Assembly (NCBI RefSeq): GCF_001593385.1
Contig: NZ_LUVZ01000034.1
Coordinates: forward strand, 1-64,000
DNA length: 64,000 bases
Direction: 5' to 3'
DNA from: Chryseobacterium cucumeris
GTDB taxonomy: Bacteria; Bacteroidota; Bacteroidia; Flavobacteriales; Weeksellaceae
This document shows, in pieces, positions 36,630-44,847 of this stretch. The notes under the pieces were generated by a model. It was given only the letters and a program-made list of their open reading frames with translations, did not search any database and was not told the DNA's origin. The translations under genes were made by a program, and so were the position numbers. How positions within the stretch are numbered: position 1 is the first letter of the stretch; each line of letters begins with the position of its first letter.

Positions 36630-36653
36630 AAAACGGAACCGAAGTTCCGTTTT
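36630..36653 (-). terminator. Terminator of the DUF2723 gene
   Basis: A perfect 10-bp stem AAAACGGAAC/GTTCCGTTTT with CGAA loop lies 10 bases past the stop, with T-rich flanks on the minus strand. Confidence 0.85.
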
Positions 36654-36662
36654 AAAGTATTT

Positions 36663-39600
36663 TTATTTTGTCGCTTTGATAATCGCGTTGGTAATCTGAC
36701 TTTCCTTTTCTTTTGAATACGTAGAATCATAAGGTTCCATGACATCAAATAAGTACTGATAGAATGGTGTGATCTGCTGAACATTTTCAGACTCTTTCAT
36801 CGCCTTATCTCTTCCCATTTCCTGAAGATCTTTGATAAATACATTGAACTTCTTGTCAATCGGCTCTATGGATTTTACCAGATAAGCATATGCTTTTTCC
36901 TTCTGTCCGATCTTGGTATAAGCATCTGTTACCGCAGAAACCACAAGAGAATATTCCATAGGTTTTGTTCTCATCTGTCTTCTCAAATAGCTTTGATCTG
37001 CTTTGGAAAGACTTAGATAATAATCATACTCTTCAAAGATTCCTTTCTTAAGTACCTCAGCAAGCTGAAGACCTTTCTGCTCCTGACCTGCAATGATGTA
37101 TCCTGAAACAATTGAACTTAAAGAACGAGGATCATTATATTTCTCTGCTGGAATTTCTTTCGCTGCAAGATCGAGAATTTCTAATGCTTTAGCTTTCTGT
37201 CCGCTTAACGCAAGGGCTGCCGCCGCTCTGCTTGCTGACATTCTGTAGCTGATGATATTGGAAGTTGCCGTTTCATCAAAGTGAGCATTTAAGTTTTTGA
37301 AGTTCCCCCATCTGAAGCTTTTCACTACATTATAAAGAGAATTGGCATCTACTCGTCCCATATCTCCATCAGCGCTCGGAGGTGTCTGGATAGGAATCAA
37401 TCTGTAACTGAATCCGTCAAACTGAAGATAATCGTTCAGATAGAAAATATTCTCACTGTCGTAAATACCTCCTGACGAGAAGTTGATCGGACGCTTCCAG
37501 TCGAAGTTCGCTAAAAGATCCATCAAAATCAGGTTGTTCTTATAAAGCGTATTTCCTTTGTAAGTAATCATAATCTGATTGGCTACGTTTGGAAGATCTT
37601 CTTTGTTGATAATTCCTGCTTTTAAAGCATTTTCTTTATTCACAGGAAGGATGAATTTGTTTACCGGAAGGATATTGTATTTTTCAAATTTCTCTTCCCC
37701 GAAATACATTTTCAACAATTCGTCTTTTTCAGGAGATTTGAATTTAATGAATTCAATCGCCTGTTTCAAAGTTAAAGAATCCTGAGTAAGATATTTTCTG
37801 AAAGACTGGAATTCTGTTTCCGGAGCTCCCTGTTCTTTCAACATAGAGAAAACACCTTCCCAATCTTCCTTCTTCATCATATAGATCTGGTCGTTTACCC
37901 CATCTCTATAGTCGTCGTGTGTCAGCTGGCTAGGGATTCCCATTGCATTGTACGTTCTTCTTTTGATCTGATCCAGATTCCATGGAGTTGAAGCAAGGGT
38001 AAAGTTAACTACCTTCACATCATCCCTGAACTGTTCCGTCTCCTGAATAGCCCAAACCGGGTAAGTATCGTTATCTCCGTAAACGAAAAGGATATCGTTT
38101 TTCGGTAATGATTTCAACACTGAATACGCATAGTCGTATGCAGTATATCTGTTGCTTCTGTCATGAACATTATAGTTCTGGAAGCCCATCATGAATGGTA
38201 CTCCTAATAAAACCACTCCCAGAGCAATATTGGCCCCGTTTGATTTTATTTTAGATTGTAAGAACCAAAGAATAGCTCCGGCACCCAAACCGATCCAGAT
38301 CGCAAATGCATAGAAAGAACCTACCATCGCATAATCTCTTTCTCTCGGTTCAAAAGGTTTTACCCCTGTATAGAAAACAATTCCTACACTTGTTAAAATA
38401 AATAAAGATAACAGTGCATAGAATCTTCCAAAGTCTCTGTTCAACTGGAAAAAGAACCCAATCAATCCTAGAATTAATGGAAGGAAGAAGAATTTTACTG
38501 TACTTTCATTCTTGAATTTAGCAGGCATTTTATCCTGATTTCCTACAGTAGCATTATCAATGAAAGGAATACCGGAAATCCAGTTTCCTTTTGTGCTTTC
38601 CATGTTTCCTTCAAGATCATTTTGTCTTCCTACAAAGTTCCACATTAGGTACCTTACAAAATAATATCCGTTCTGGAACGTAATAAAATAATCCATATTC
38701 TGAAGGAATGAAGGCTTCTGAACATTGATCAGGTTATAAGGTTTTACTTTCAGATAATCTGAAGCAGTAATGGATTTGTCTTCATATTTCGCTCTCAGTT
38801 CATCAAAAATCTGCTTTGCCTGTGGATTGTCTGCCACATCTTCATTCGCATAGTTGAATGTAAAATCAGGAGCACCATACATAGAAATATAGTTGGCCAT
38901 TACATCCTTATCCTCATTAAACATTCTTGGCATTAAGCTTACCTGAGACTTGTTGAATACATAATTGAAACGGTCTCCGGTTTTTCTGTAGGTTCCGGTT
39001 TTTTCGTCTTTTTCGTAGATTTCCCCGGTTTTTTGTGTCTTAAAGCTTCCGTCTTCGTTTTTCTCAATTCCGTTAGCATCCAGAAATGCTGTATAGTTTT
39101 GTCCGTAGATTGTTGGCCAGTCACCATACTGCTCTCTGTTATAATAATCCAACATCCCGATTGCTGTATCCGGATCATTAAGGTTCATTGGCGGATTCGC
39201 ATTGGCTCTGATAGGAATAACCATCCAGCAGGAGAATCCGATCATCATGAAAACTACAGATAATGCAGCCGTCTGGTAGATATTTCTTTTTGCTTTTTTT
39301 GCATATTTGATTAAGAAATAGCAGATCGCTACCATTAAAACAAATGCTGCAATTGTTCCGGAGTGGAAAGGAAGTCCAAGACCATTCACAAAGAAAATCT
39401 CAAGTCTTCCGAACATTGTCATAATTAAAGGGAAGATAATTTTGAAAACGATAATCAAAATTCCCAGTGTAATTAGGTTTGCCCAGATAAAGTTTTTCCA
39501 CGTAAACTTGTAATTTCTTGCATAGTATACCAGACATACGGCAGGAATTGCAAGCATACACATCATGTGCACTCCCACAGAAAGTCCTAGAACGAAGAAA

Positions 39601-40148
39601 ATAAGAATAATCCATCTTTCACTGTCTCCCGCCTGATACTCATTCTCCCATTTGGTGATTAACCAGACCAAAAGCGCAATGAACATAGAAGCCATAGAGT
39701 AAACCTCTCCCTCTACTGCCGAAAACCAGAATGTATCTGAGAACGTAAAGCAAAGTGCTCCTACCGCTCCGGCAAATAAAATAGAGATTTCCTGATGTTT
39801 TGTAATTTCTTCAAAATCTTTGTTTAAAAGTCTTCTCACAAAATGAGTGATCGTCCAAAACAAAAATAAAATAGTCAGCGCACTGAACAATGCAGACATC
39901 GCGTTGATCACGATAGAATAGTTTTCGCCTTTCCCTAATGCAAAAATGGCTGCCACGGCACCCACTATCTGGAATAAAGCAGCTCCGGGAGCGTGCGTTA
40001 CTTCAAGTTTTACTGCAGAAGAAATGTACTCGCCACAATCCCAAAAACTGAAATTGGGTTCTATGGTGGACAAGTACGTGAAGAAAGCAATAACGAAAAT
40101 CACCCATCCTGAAACGGTGTTCCATTGCCTAAAAGTCCAATTTTTCAT
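36663..40148 (-). CDS. DUF2723 protein, predicted GT117-type protein O-glycosyltransferase
   Basis: The 1161-aa membrane protein has the DUF2723 signature at about 26-60: TIEPNFSFWDCGEYISSA, then THAPGAALFQIVGAVAAIFA. About twelve membrane segments run through the N-terminal ~290 residues and again near 555-660. A long soluble region with YGDNDTYPVWAIQE follows, and a helical repeat-like tail (about 1000-1161: KAKALEILDLAAKEIPAE; EKAYAYLVKSIEP) looks TPR-like. DUF2723 proteins are homologous to human TMEM260, an O-mannosyltransferase, and in Bacteroidetes are proposed to start O-glycosylation of periplasmic proteins at D-S/T-A motifs. The GT role is by family. It is divergent from the cysteate synthase-like gene. 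Confidence 0.88.
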   Translation of the reverse strand: MKNWTFRQWNTVSGWVIFVIAFFTYLSTIEPNFSFWDCGEYISSAVKLEVTHAPGAALFQIVGAVAAIFALGKGENYSIVINAMSALFSALTILFLFWTITHFVRRLLNKDFEEITKHQEISILFAGAVGALCFTFSDTFWFSAVEGEVYSMASMFIALLVWLITKWENEYQAGDSERWIILIFFVLGLSVGVHMMCMLAIPAVCLVYYARNYKFTWKNFIWANLITLGILIIVFKIIFPLIMTMFGRLEIFFVNGLGLPFHSGTIAAFVLMVAICYFLIKYAKKAKRNIYQTAALSVVFMMIGFSCWMVIPIRANANPPMNLNDPDTAIGMLDYYNREQYGDWPTIYGQNYTAFLDANGIEKNEDGSFKTQKTGEIYEKDEKTGTYRKTGDRFNYVFNKSQVSLMPRMFNEDKDVMANYISMYGAPDFTFNYANEDVADNPQAKQIFDELRAKYEDKSITASDYLKVKPYNLINVQKPSFLQNMDYFITFQNGYYFVRYLMWNFVGRQNDLEGNMESTKGNWISGIPFIDNATVGNQDKMPAKFKNESTVKFFFLPLILGLIGFFFQLNRDFGRFYALLSLFILTSVGIVFYTGVKPFEPRERDYAMVGSFYAFAIWIGLGAGAILWFLQSKIKSNGANIALGVVLLGVPFMMGFQNYNVHDRSNRYTAYDYAYSVLKSLPKNDILFVYGDNDTYPVWAIQETEQFRDDVKVVNFTLASTPWNLDQIKRRTYNAMGIPSQLTHDDYRDGVNDQIYMMKKEDWEGVFSMLKEQGAPETEFQSFRKYLTQDSLTLKQAIEFIKFKSPEKDELLKMYFGEEKFEKYNILPVNKFILPVNKENALKAGIINKEDLPNVANQIMITYKGNTLYKNNLILMDLLANFDWKRPINFSSGGIYDSENIFYLNDYLQFDGFSYRLIPIQTPPSADGDMGRVDANSLYNVVKSFRWGNFKNLNAHFDETATSNIISYRMSASRAAAALALSGQKAKALEILDLAAKEIPAEKYNDPRSLSSIVSGYIIAGQEQKGLQLAEVLKKGIFEEYDYYLSLSKADQSYLRRQMRTKPMEYSLVVSAVTDAYTKIGQKEKAYAYLVKSIEPIDKKFNVFIKDLQEMGRDKAMKESENVQQITPFYQYLFDVMEPYDSTYSKEKESQITNAIIKATK

Positions 40149-40332
40149 AGTATTAAATCAATTATGCGAAAATAAGGCTTTTATCTTATTTTATGCGGGT
40201 TTTAACAAAATTTAAAAATTTTGGCGCAGTATTTGCGATTATACTCGTGTCAAAACTGAAAATACTAAAATATTTTTTTACAAACTATGCCCTAGAAATC
40301 AAACAAAAGTTTAGTAATTATTTATTTTTTTG

Positions 40333-40340
40333 TATTTTTG
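40333..40340 (+). promoter_or_regulatory. -7 box of the cysteate synthase-like gene
   Basis: TATTTTTG, followed by CAG, fits TAnnTTTG and lies 30 bases before the ATG. No clear -33 TTG is seen in the AT-rich flank. Confidence 0.45.
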
Positions 40341-40370
40341 CAGTCAGATTTTTATTGAAAATAACAAATA

Positions 40371-41408
40371 ATGAGTAATGTTTACGATAATATTCTTGGC
40401 CTGATAGGACACACTCCGATGGTGAAGCTAAATACTGTGACAAAAGATATTCCAGCAACCATTTATGCCAAGTTAGAATCATATAATCCTGGACATTCCA
40501 CCAAAGACCGAATCGCACTTCATATTATAGAAAACGCAGAGAAAAAAGGCCTTTTAAAGGAAGATTCTGTAGTTGTTGAAACTACTTCCGGTAACACCGG
40601 GTTTTCTATTGCGATGGTGTGTATCATTAAGGGATATAAATGTATTCTTGCAGTAAGTGATAAAACAAAACCTGAAAAAATTGCTTATCTGAAAGCATTG
40701 GGAGCCACGGTATATATATGCCCGGCCAATGTACCGGCAGATGATCCGAGATCATATTATGAAGTAGCTAAAAGAATCGCTCAGGAAACTCCTAATTCTA
40801 TTTACATCAATCAATATTTTAACGAACTTAATATTGATGCACACTATCAGACAACAGGTCCCGAGATTTGGGAACAGACAGAAGGTAAGATCACTCACCT
40901 TTTCGCTTGTACAGGAACTGGTGGTACGCTATCCGGCTCTGCCAAATTCTTGAAGGAAAAAAATCCTGATATCAAAATTATTGGTGTTGATGCTGATGGT
41001 TCTATTCTAAAGAGCTATCACGAGACAGGAGAAATCCACAAAGAAGATGTACATCCTTATCAGATTGAAGGAATGGGTAAAAACCTGATCCCTTCTGCCC
41101 TGCTTTTTGACAAGGTAGATGAGTTTGTAAGGGTAAATGATGAAATGTCGGCGTACAGAACCCGTGAAATTGCTTTGAAAGAAGCTATTATGGGAGGTTA
41201 TACTACCGGAGCTGTAACCCAGGGATTGATGCAGTATGCCCAGTCTCATGAACTTACAGAAAATGACGTAGTTGTTTTGATTTATCCTGACCACGGTTCC
41301 CGATACATCACTAAAGTATACAGTGACAAATGGATGGCAGAACAAGGATTTGTTAACAACTGTGTTCACAACTATGACGAAGTTTTCAAAACCGAGTTTA
41401 TCAAATAA
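40371..41408 (+). CDS. Cysteine synthase-family PLP enzyme, candidate cysteate synthase
   Basis: The 345-aa fold-type II PLP enzyme has HTPMVKL (14-20), Lys45 in HSTKDRIA as the Schiff-base lysine, the substrate loop TSGNTG (72-77), the PLP phosphate loop TGTGGTLSG (about 182-190) and the C-terminal GGYTTGAVTQG. It lacks a CBS-pair regulatory domain. By sequence it could be O-acetylserine sulfhydrylase or cystathionine beta-synthase-like. The next gene, 85 bases on, is an alpha-oxoamine synthase of the cysteate fatty acyltransferase type. In characterised Bacteroidetes sulfonolipid pathways a cysteine-synthase-like enzyme makes L-cysteate from O-phosphoserine and sulfite. I favour that role here (inferred from context); plain cysteine synthesis is the alternative. 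Confidence 0.78.
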   Translation: MSNVYDNILGLIGHTPMVKLNTVTKDIPATIYAKLESYNPGHSTKDRIALHIIENAEKKGLLKEDSVVVETTSGNTGFSIAMVCIIKGYKCILAVSDKTKPEKIAYLKALGATVYICPANVPADDPRSYYEVAKRIAQETPNSIYINQYFNELNIDAHYQTTGPEIWEQTEGKITHLFACTGTGGTLSGSAKFLKEKNPDIKIIGVDADGSILKSYHETGEIHKEDVHPYQIEGMGKNLIPSALLFDKVDEFVRVNDEMSAYRTREIALKEAIMGGYTTGAVTQGLMQYAQSHELTENDVVVLIYPDHGSRYITKVYSDKWMAEQGFVNNCVHNYDEVFKTEFIK

Positions 41409-41434
41409 GAACGAATAAAATCACGATACAAATA

Positions 41435-41474
41435 AATAAAGCCTTTTGCGTATTCAGACAAAAAAGGCTTTATT
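41435..41474 (+). other. Perfect 13-bp hairpin between the two sulfonolipid-type genes
   Basis: AATAAAGCCTTTT (41435-41447) pairs with AAAAGGCTTTATT (41462-41474) across a 14-base loop, in the 85-base gap before the acyltransferase ATG. It is not followed by a U run, so it may attenuate or protect the upstream mRNA rather than fully terminate. Confidence 0.7.
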
Positions 41475-41493
41475 ACTTAAAAATTACGATACA

Positions 41494-42768
41494 ATGTTGG
41501 ATATTTTTGAAAGAATAAAAGAAAATCCAGGACCACTTGGACAATTTGCAGATTATGGTGAAGGGTATTTTATTTTCCCAAGATTAGAGGGACCTATCGG
41601 CCCGAGAATGCAATTTCAGGGGAGAGAAGTAATTTTCTGGAGTGCCAATGACTATTTAGGGCTGTGTAATCACCCTGAAGTAATAGAAGCGGATGCGAAA
41701 GCGGCTGCAGAATATGGAATGTTCTATCCAATGGGAGCAAGAGCAATGTCCGGAGAAACAGACCAGCACCTTCAGCTGGAAAGAGAATTGGCAGACTTCG
41801 TAAAAAAAGAATCAGCATATTTATTGAATTTCGGTTACCAGGGAATGGTTTCTACCATTGATGCTTTGGTAAGCAGAAATGATGTGATTGTTTATGATAT
41901 GGATTCTCATGCCTGCATCGTGGATGGAGTAAGACTTCATTCCGGTAAAAGATTTACCTACAAGCATAATGATATGGCAAGTCTTGAGAAAAACCTTCAA
42001 AGAGCAACCAAGGTAGCTGAAGAAACAGGAGGAGGTATTCTTGTGATTACAGAAGGTGTTTTCGGGATGAGAGGACAACAGGGTAAAATCAAAGAGATCT
42101 GCGATCTTAAATCTAAATACCAGTTCAGACTTTTAGTAGATGATGCCCACGGTTTCGGAACTCTTGGTAAAACAGGTGCCGGTGTAGGTGAAGAGCAGGA
42201 CTGTAACGATCAGATCGATGTCTATTTCTCTACATTTGCAAAATCAATGGCTGGTTTCGGAGCATTCCTTGCGGGTGACAAAGAAATCATCAGATATCTG
42301 AAATTCAACTTAAGATCACAAATCTTTGCAAAATCTCTTACGATGCCAATGGTAATCGGAGGATTAAAAAGACTGGAGCTATTGAGATCAAGACCTGAAA
42401 TCAAAGCTAAACTTTGGGAGAATGTTTACAAACTACAGAACGGACTTACAGAAAGAGGATTCAATATTGGAGACACGAATACTTGTGTAACTCCGGTAAT
42501 GATGCAGGGAACTCCTGTAGAGGCTACTCTATTGGTAAAAGATTTAAGAGAGAATTACGGTATCTTCACCTCTGTGGTGGTATATCCGGTCATTCCGAAG
42601 GGAATGATTCTTTTAAGGCTTATTCCTACCGCTTCTCATACCGATGCAGAGATCAATGAAACTCTGGCAGCGTTTGAAGCAATTCATGATAAGTTAGTAG
42701 GTGGCTACTACAAAGAGCAGGAACAAAAATTACTGCAGGAACAAGGATTAAGTTTTAAACCGATTTAA
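41494..42768 (+). CDS. Alpha-oxoamine synthase, candidate cysteate C-fatty acyltransferase (SPT-like)
   Basis: The 424-aa enzyme is started at ATG 41494, since the longer TTG frame would run through the hairpin at 41435-41474. It has the alpha-oxoamine synthase fold: FWSANDYLGLCNHPEV, GARAMSGETDQHLQLERELA, the PLP-stacking His in DMDSHACIVDG, Asp in LLVDDAHGFGTLG, and Lys250 in STFAKSMAGFGAF. This family includes serine palmitoyltransferase, KBL and BioF. In Flavobacterium johnsoniae the homologous enzyme joins cysteate with acyl-CoA to start capnine synthesis. With the cysteine-synthase-like gene next door, I read this as the sulfonolipid-forming acyltransferase. Serine palmitoylation for sphingolipids is the main alternative. 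A terminator follows. Confidence 0.82.
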   Translation: MLDIFERIKENPGPLGQFADYGEGYFIFPRLEGPIGPRMQFQGREVIFWSANDYLGLCNHPEVIEADAKAAAEYGMFYPMGARAMSGETDQHLQLERELADFVKKESAYLLNFGYQGMVSTIDALVSRNDVIVYDMDSHACIVDGVRLHSGKRFTYKHNDMASLEKNLQRATKVAEETGGGILVITEGVFGMRGQQGKIKEICDLKSKYQFRLLVDDAHGFGTLGKTGAGVGEEQDCNDQIDVYFSTFAKSMAGFGAFLAGDKEIIRYLKFNLRSQIFAKSLTMPMVIGGLKRLELLRSRPEIKAKLWENVYKLQNGLTERGFNIGDTNTCVTPVMMQGTPVEATLLVKDLRENYGIFTSVVVYPVIPKGMILLRLIPTASHTDAEINETLAAFEAIHDKLVGGYYKEQEQKLLQEQGLSFKPI

Positions 42769-42780
42769 TTCATAAAAATA

Positions 42781-42813
42781 AAAAAAGCCACTGAATCAAT
42801 CAGTGGCTTTTTT
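42781..42813 (+). terminator. Terminator after the acyltransferase gene
   Basis: A 13-bp perfect stem (AAAAAAGCCACTG and its complement) with a 7-base loop is followed by a T run, 12 bases after the stop. Confidence 0.85.
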
Positions 42814-42834
42814 GTTTAATAACTATAAAAGCAA

Positions 42835-43713
42835 ATGAAACTTAGAGGTTACACGCTGGGAATTTTATCAGCCGTTTCATATGGTATGATTCCTATTTTT
42901 ATCCTGCCTGTTAAGCAGGCACACTTTTCAATGGATATCACGCTGTTTTACAGATTTTTCTTTTCAGCTTTAATGGTGGGAGGATATTTGCTGTATTCCA
43001 AAGAAAGTTTTAAAATCAATAAAAAAGAAGCCCTAATTCTGGCCATCCTTGGAATCTGCTATGCCCTTTCTTCGGAATTTCTGTTTTTAGGATATGATTT
43101 CCTCACGCCAGGAATTGCCTCTACCGTTTTATTTATTTACCCGATTATTGTAGCACTCATCATGCTTTTCTTTTACAAAGAGAGATTAACCAGGCTATCG
43201 GGAGCATCATTACTTCTTGCTTTCGCTGGAGTCATTGTTTTATGTTTAAAAGGAAACGGACTGGAAATTAATTTTGCAGGATTGGGAATTGTAATGCTCA
43301 GCTCACTATTCTATGCATTATATATGGTCATTGTCAACAAATCGAATATCAGGGTTTCAGGATTTAAGCTTACTTTTTATTCTATGCTTTTTACCTCAAT
43401 GTTCTTTATGACCAAAGCTTTGATGGCTAATGAATCTTTTGCTATTTCTTCAACAGAAATTTTTATTAACTTTCTTATTTTTGCATTTTTGACTACAGTT
43501 ATTTCCAGCTTATGTTTGGTATTTGCTATTAAATATATAGGTTCTACTCCGGTTGCTATTTTAGGAGCTTTGGAACCTGTAGTCGCTGTATTGATCAGTG
43601 TCCTGATATTTCATGAAAAATTTACTCCTAATTTACTCATCGGGATTACTCTAATTCTTTTCGGAGTTACCTTGAATGTAATTGGGGATCAAAAGAAAAT
43701 AGGCCATGTTTAA
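42835..43713 (+). CDS. EamA/DMT-family transporter
   Basis: The 292-aa inner-membrane protein has ten hydrophobic segments in two repeats of five (about 5-145 and 150-285), the EamA duplication. Family marks are the FFYKERLTRLSG motif ending the first repeat (TM4-5 region) and its counterpart LGALEPVVAVLISVLIFHEK near 238-257. EamA proteins export or exchange small metabolites such as amino acids or sugars. The substrate cannot be told. It lies between two terminators, so it is a single-gene unit. Confidence 0.88.
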   Translation: MKLRGYTLGILSAVSYGMIPIFILPVKQAHFSMDITLFYRFFFSALMVGGYLLYSKESFKINKKEALILAILGICYALSSEFLFLGYDFLTPGIASTVLFIYPIIVALIMLFFYKERLTRLSGASLLLAFAGVIVLCLKGNGLEINFAGLGIVMLSSLFYALYMVIVNKSNIRVSGFKLTFYSMLFTSMFFMTKALMANESFAISSTEIFINFLIFAFLTTVISSLCLVFAIKYIGSTPVAILGALEPVVAVLISVLIFHEKFTPNLLIGITLILFGVTLNVIGDQKKIGHV

Positions 43714-43727
43714 CCCTCATAAATTAT

Positions 43728-43768
43728 TATACAAAAGCCGGACTTCTTTATGAGTTCGGTTTTTGTAT
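43728..43768 (+). terminator. Terminator of the EamA gene
   Basis: The stem ATACAAAAGCCGGACT pairs with AGTTCGGTTTTTGTAT (one bulge and one G-T pair), 14 bases past the stop. The T tract is part of the descending arm. Confidence 0.7.
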
Positions 43769-43928
43769 GAAATAATCTGATCTATCAGCTCAGAAAATCA
43801 TCGATAAAAAAATATTTGAAAAAATACATCTCTTTCTGGCGTAACATAATTTATCTGACTATATTGCATCAGTCTATTAACAGGTGTTTCCCCCACTGAA
43901 TAGATAATGTATATACTTTTAAAAACCG

Positions 43929-44690
43929 ATGAAAGAATTGCAAAAACTTACCAAAGACCAATTATACAAACAACTCAAAGAAAAATCAGAAAACCTATAC
44001 AGCATTGCTCACGAAGCCCTGGAAAACAATTTCTTCAATGAAAGCGGCATAGATGAAGAAAGCCTTACTGAATTTTTCGAAATGCTGGACGATGAAACAG
44101 CAGAAAAGTTAAAGGACGCTTCCCTGTACATCAATAATGAAAATGATGCTCCTGAAATTGTTCTTATACAAAATGAAAGCAACACTTCTCTGGAACTGAT
44201 TACTTCAGAAGATGAAGGGTATAAAATCATTCTTATCGATAGTGATCTTCACTTATCGGAGAAACTTTTTGTGGAGGATTATATTGTCCTTATTGTTACC
44301 GGTAATATACAGGCGGAAAATATTATCATCAACGGTTCATTATATTGCTCCGGAAATGTGACCTCAAAAGTATTGTTTGGTGCTTCGGGGAATGATAATG
44401 AAACATACATCGGAGGAAGCATTATGACTTCTCTCATTGCAGAAAACGGACATTACACGGTGGCTGAAGGTAATATTTATTCCAGATACTTAATCAGTTT
44501 CCATAATGAAATAACAGGCAAGACCGGAAAGTTTATTGAAAATATAAGCCTTGAAAAACCTGGCGAAATCGGATTGCTGAAAGCTGAAATTCTTGATGTA
44601 GACGGATATTTTGACGAAGATGCTTTCTTAACATTTATTGACAGCAATTCTCCGGATGCTTTGTTTAATAAACCTTCTAATTTATTCTAA
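43929..44690 (+). CDS. Protein of unknown function with a right-handed beta-helix/polymer-forming-like core
   Basis: The 253-aa protein has no signal peptide. Residues 1-70 are charged helices (KELQKLTKDQLYKQLKEKSE). The middle (about 100-200) reads as successive short strands with the rhythm of a beta-helix: IVLIVTGNIQAENIIINGSL, YCSGNVTSKVLFG, YIGGSIMTSLIA, and AEGNIYSRYLISF. Similar runs are seen in bactofilin-like, polymer-forming proteins, but the N-terminal domain is not of that family. The C-terminus is acidic. I cannot name a family. It is preceded by a 215-base spacer and followed by the radical SAM gene on the same strand after 157 bases. Confidence 0.6.
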   Translation: MKELQKLTKDQLYKQLKEKSENLYSIAHEALENNFFNESGIDEESLTEFFEMLDDETAEKLKDASLYINNENDAPEIVLIQNESNTSLELITSEDEGYKIILIDSDLHLSEKLFVEDYIVLIVTGNIQAENIIINGSLYCSGNVTSKVLFGASGNDNETYIGGSIMTSLIAENGHYTVAEGNIYSRYLISFHNEITGKTGKFIENISLEKPGEIGLLKAEILDVDGYFDEDAFLTFIDSNSPDALFNKPSNLF

Positions 44691-44826
44691 AATGCTTTGC
44701 TGCTTCCATGGATTGGAAATAAGAAGAATCAAGAAAATCGAATAGTAATAAATACAATATCTCTAAAGTCTTTTCTTCACTGTTTATAATCAGGGGAAAA
44801 AATTTTTTTCTAAAAAAACTTTGGAA

Positions 44827-44834
44827 TAACTTTG
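44827..44834 (+). promoter_or_regulatory. -7 box of the radical SAM gene, supports the TTG start
   Basis: TAACTTTG, followed by C, is a full TAnnTTTG match, and its last base is 14 bases before the TTG at 44848. The transcript leader would be under 10 bases, so the TTG is the first available start codon. Confidence 0.5.
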
Positions 44835-44847
44835 CAAAAAATTTCTG

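Noticed and set aside
41446..41493. Longer TTG-started N-terminus for the alpha-oxoamine synthase
   Set aside because: The extra 16 codons run through a perfect hairpin and are unlike family N-termini; ATG at 41494 gives a normal start.
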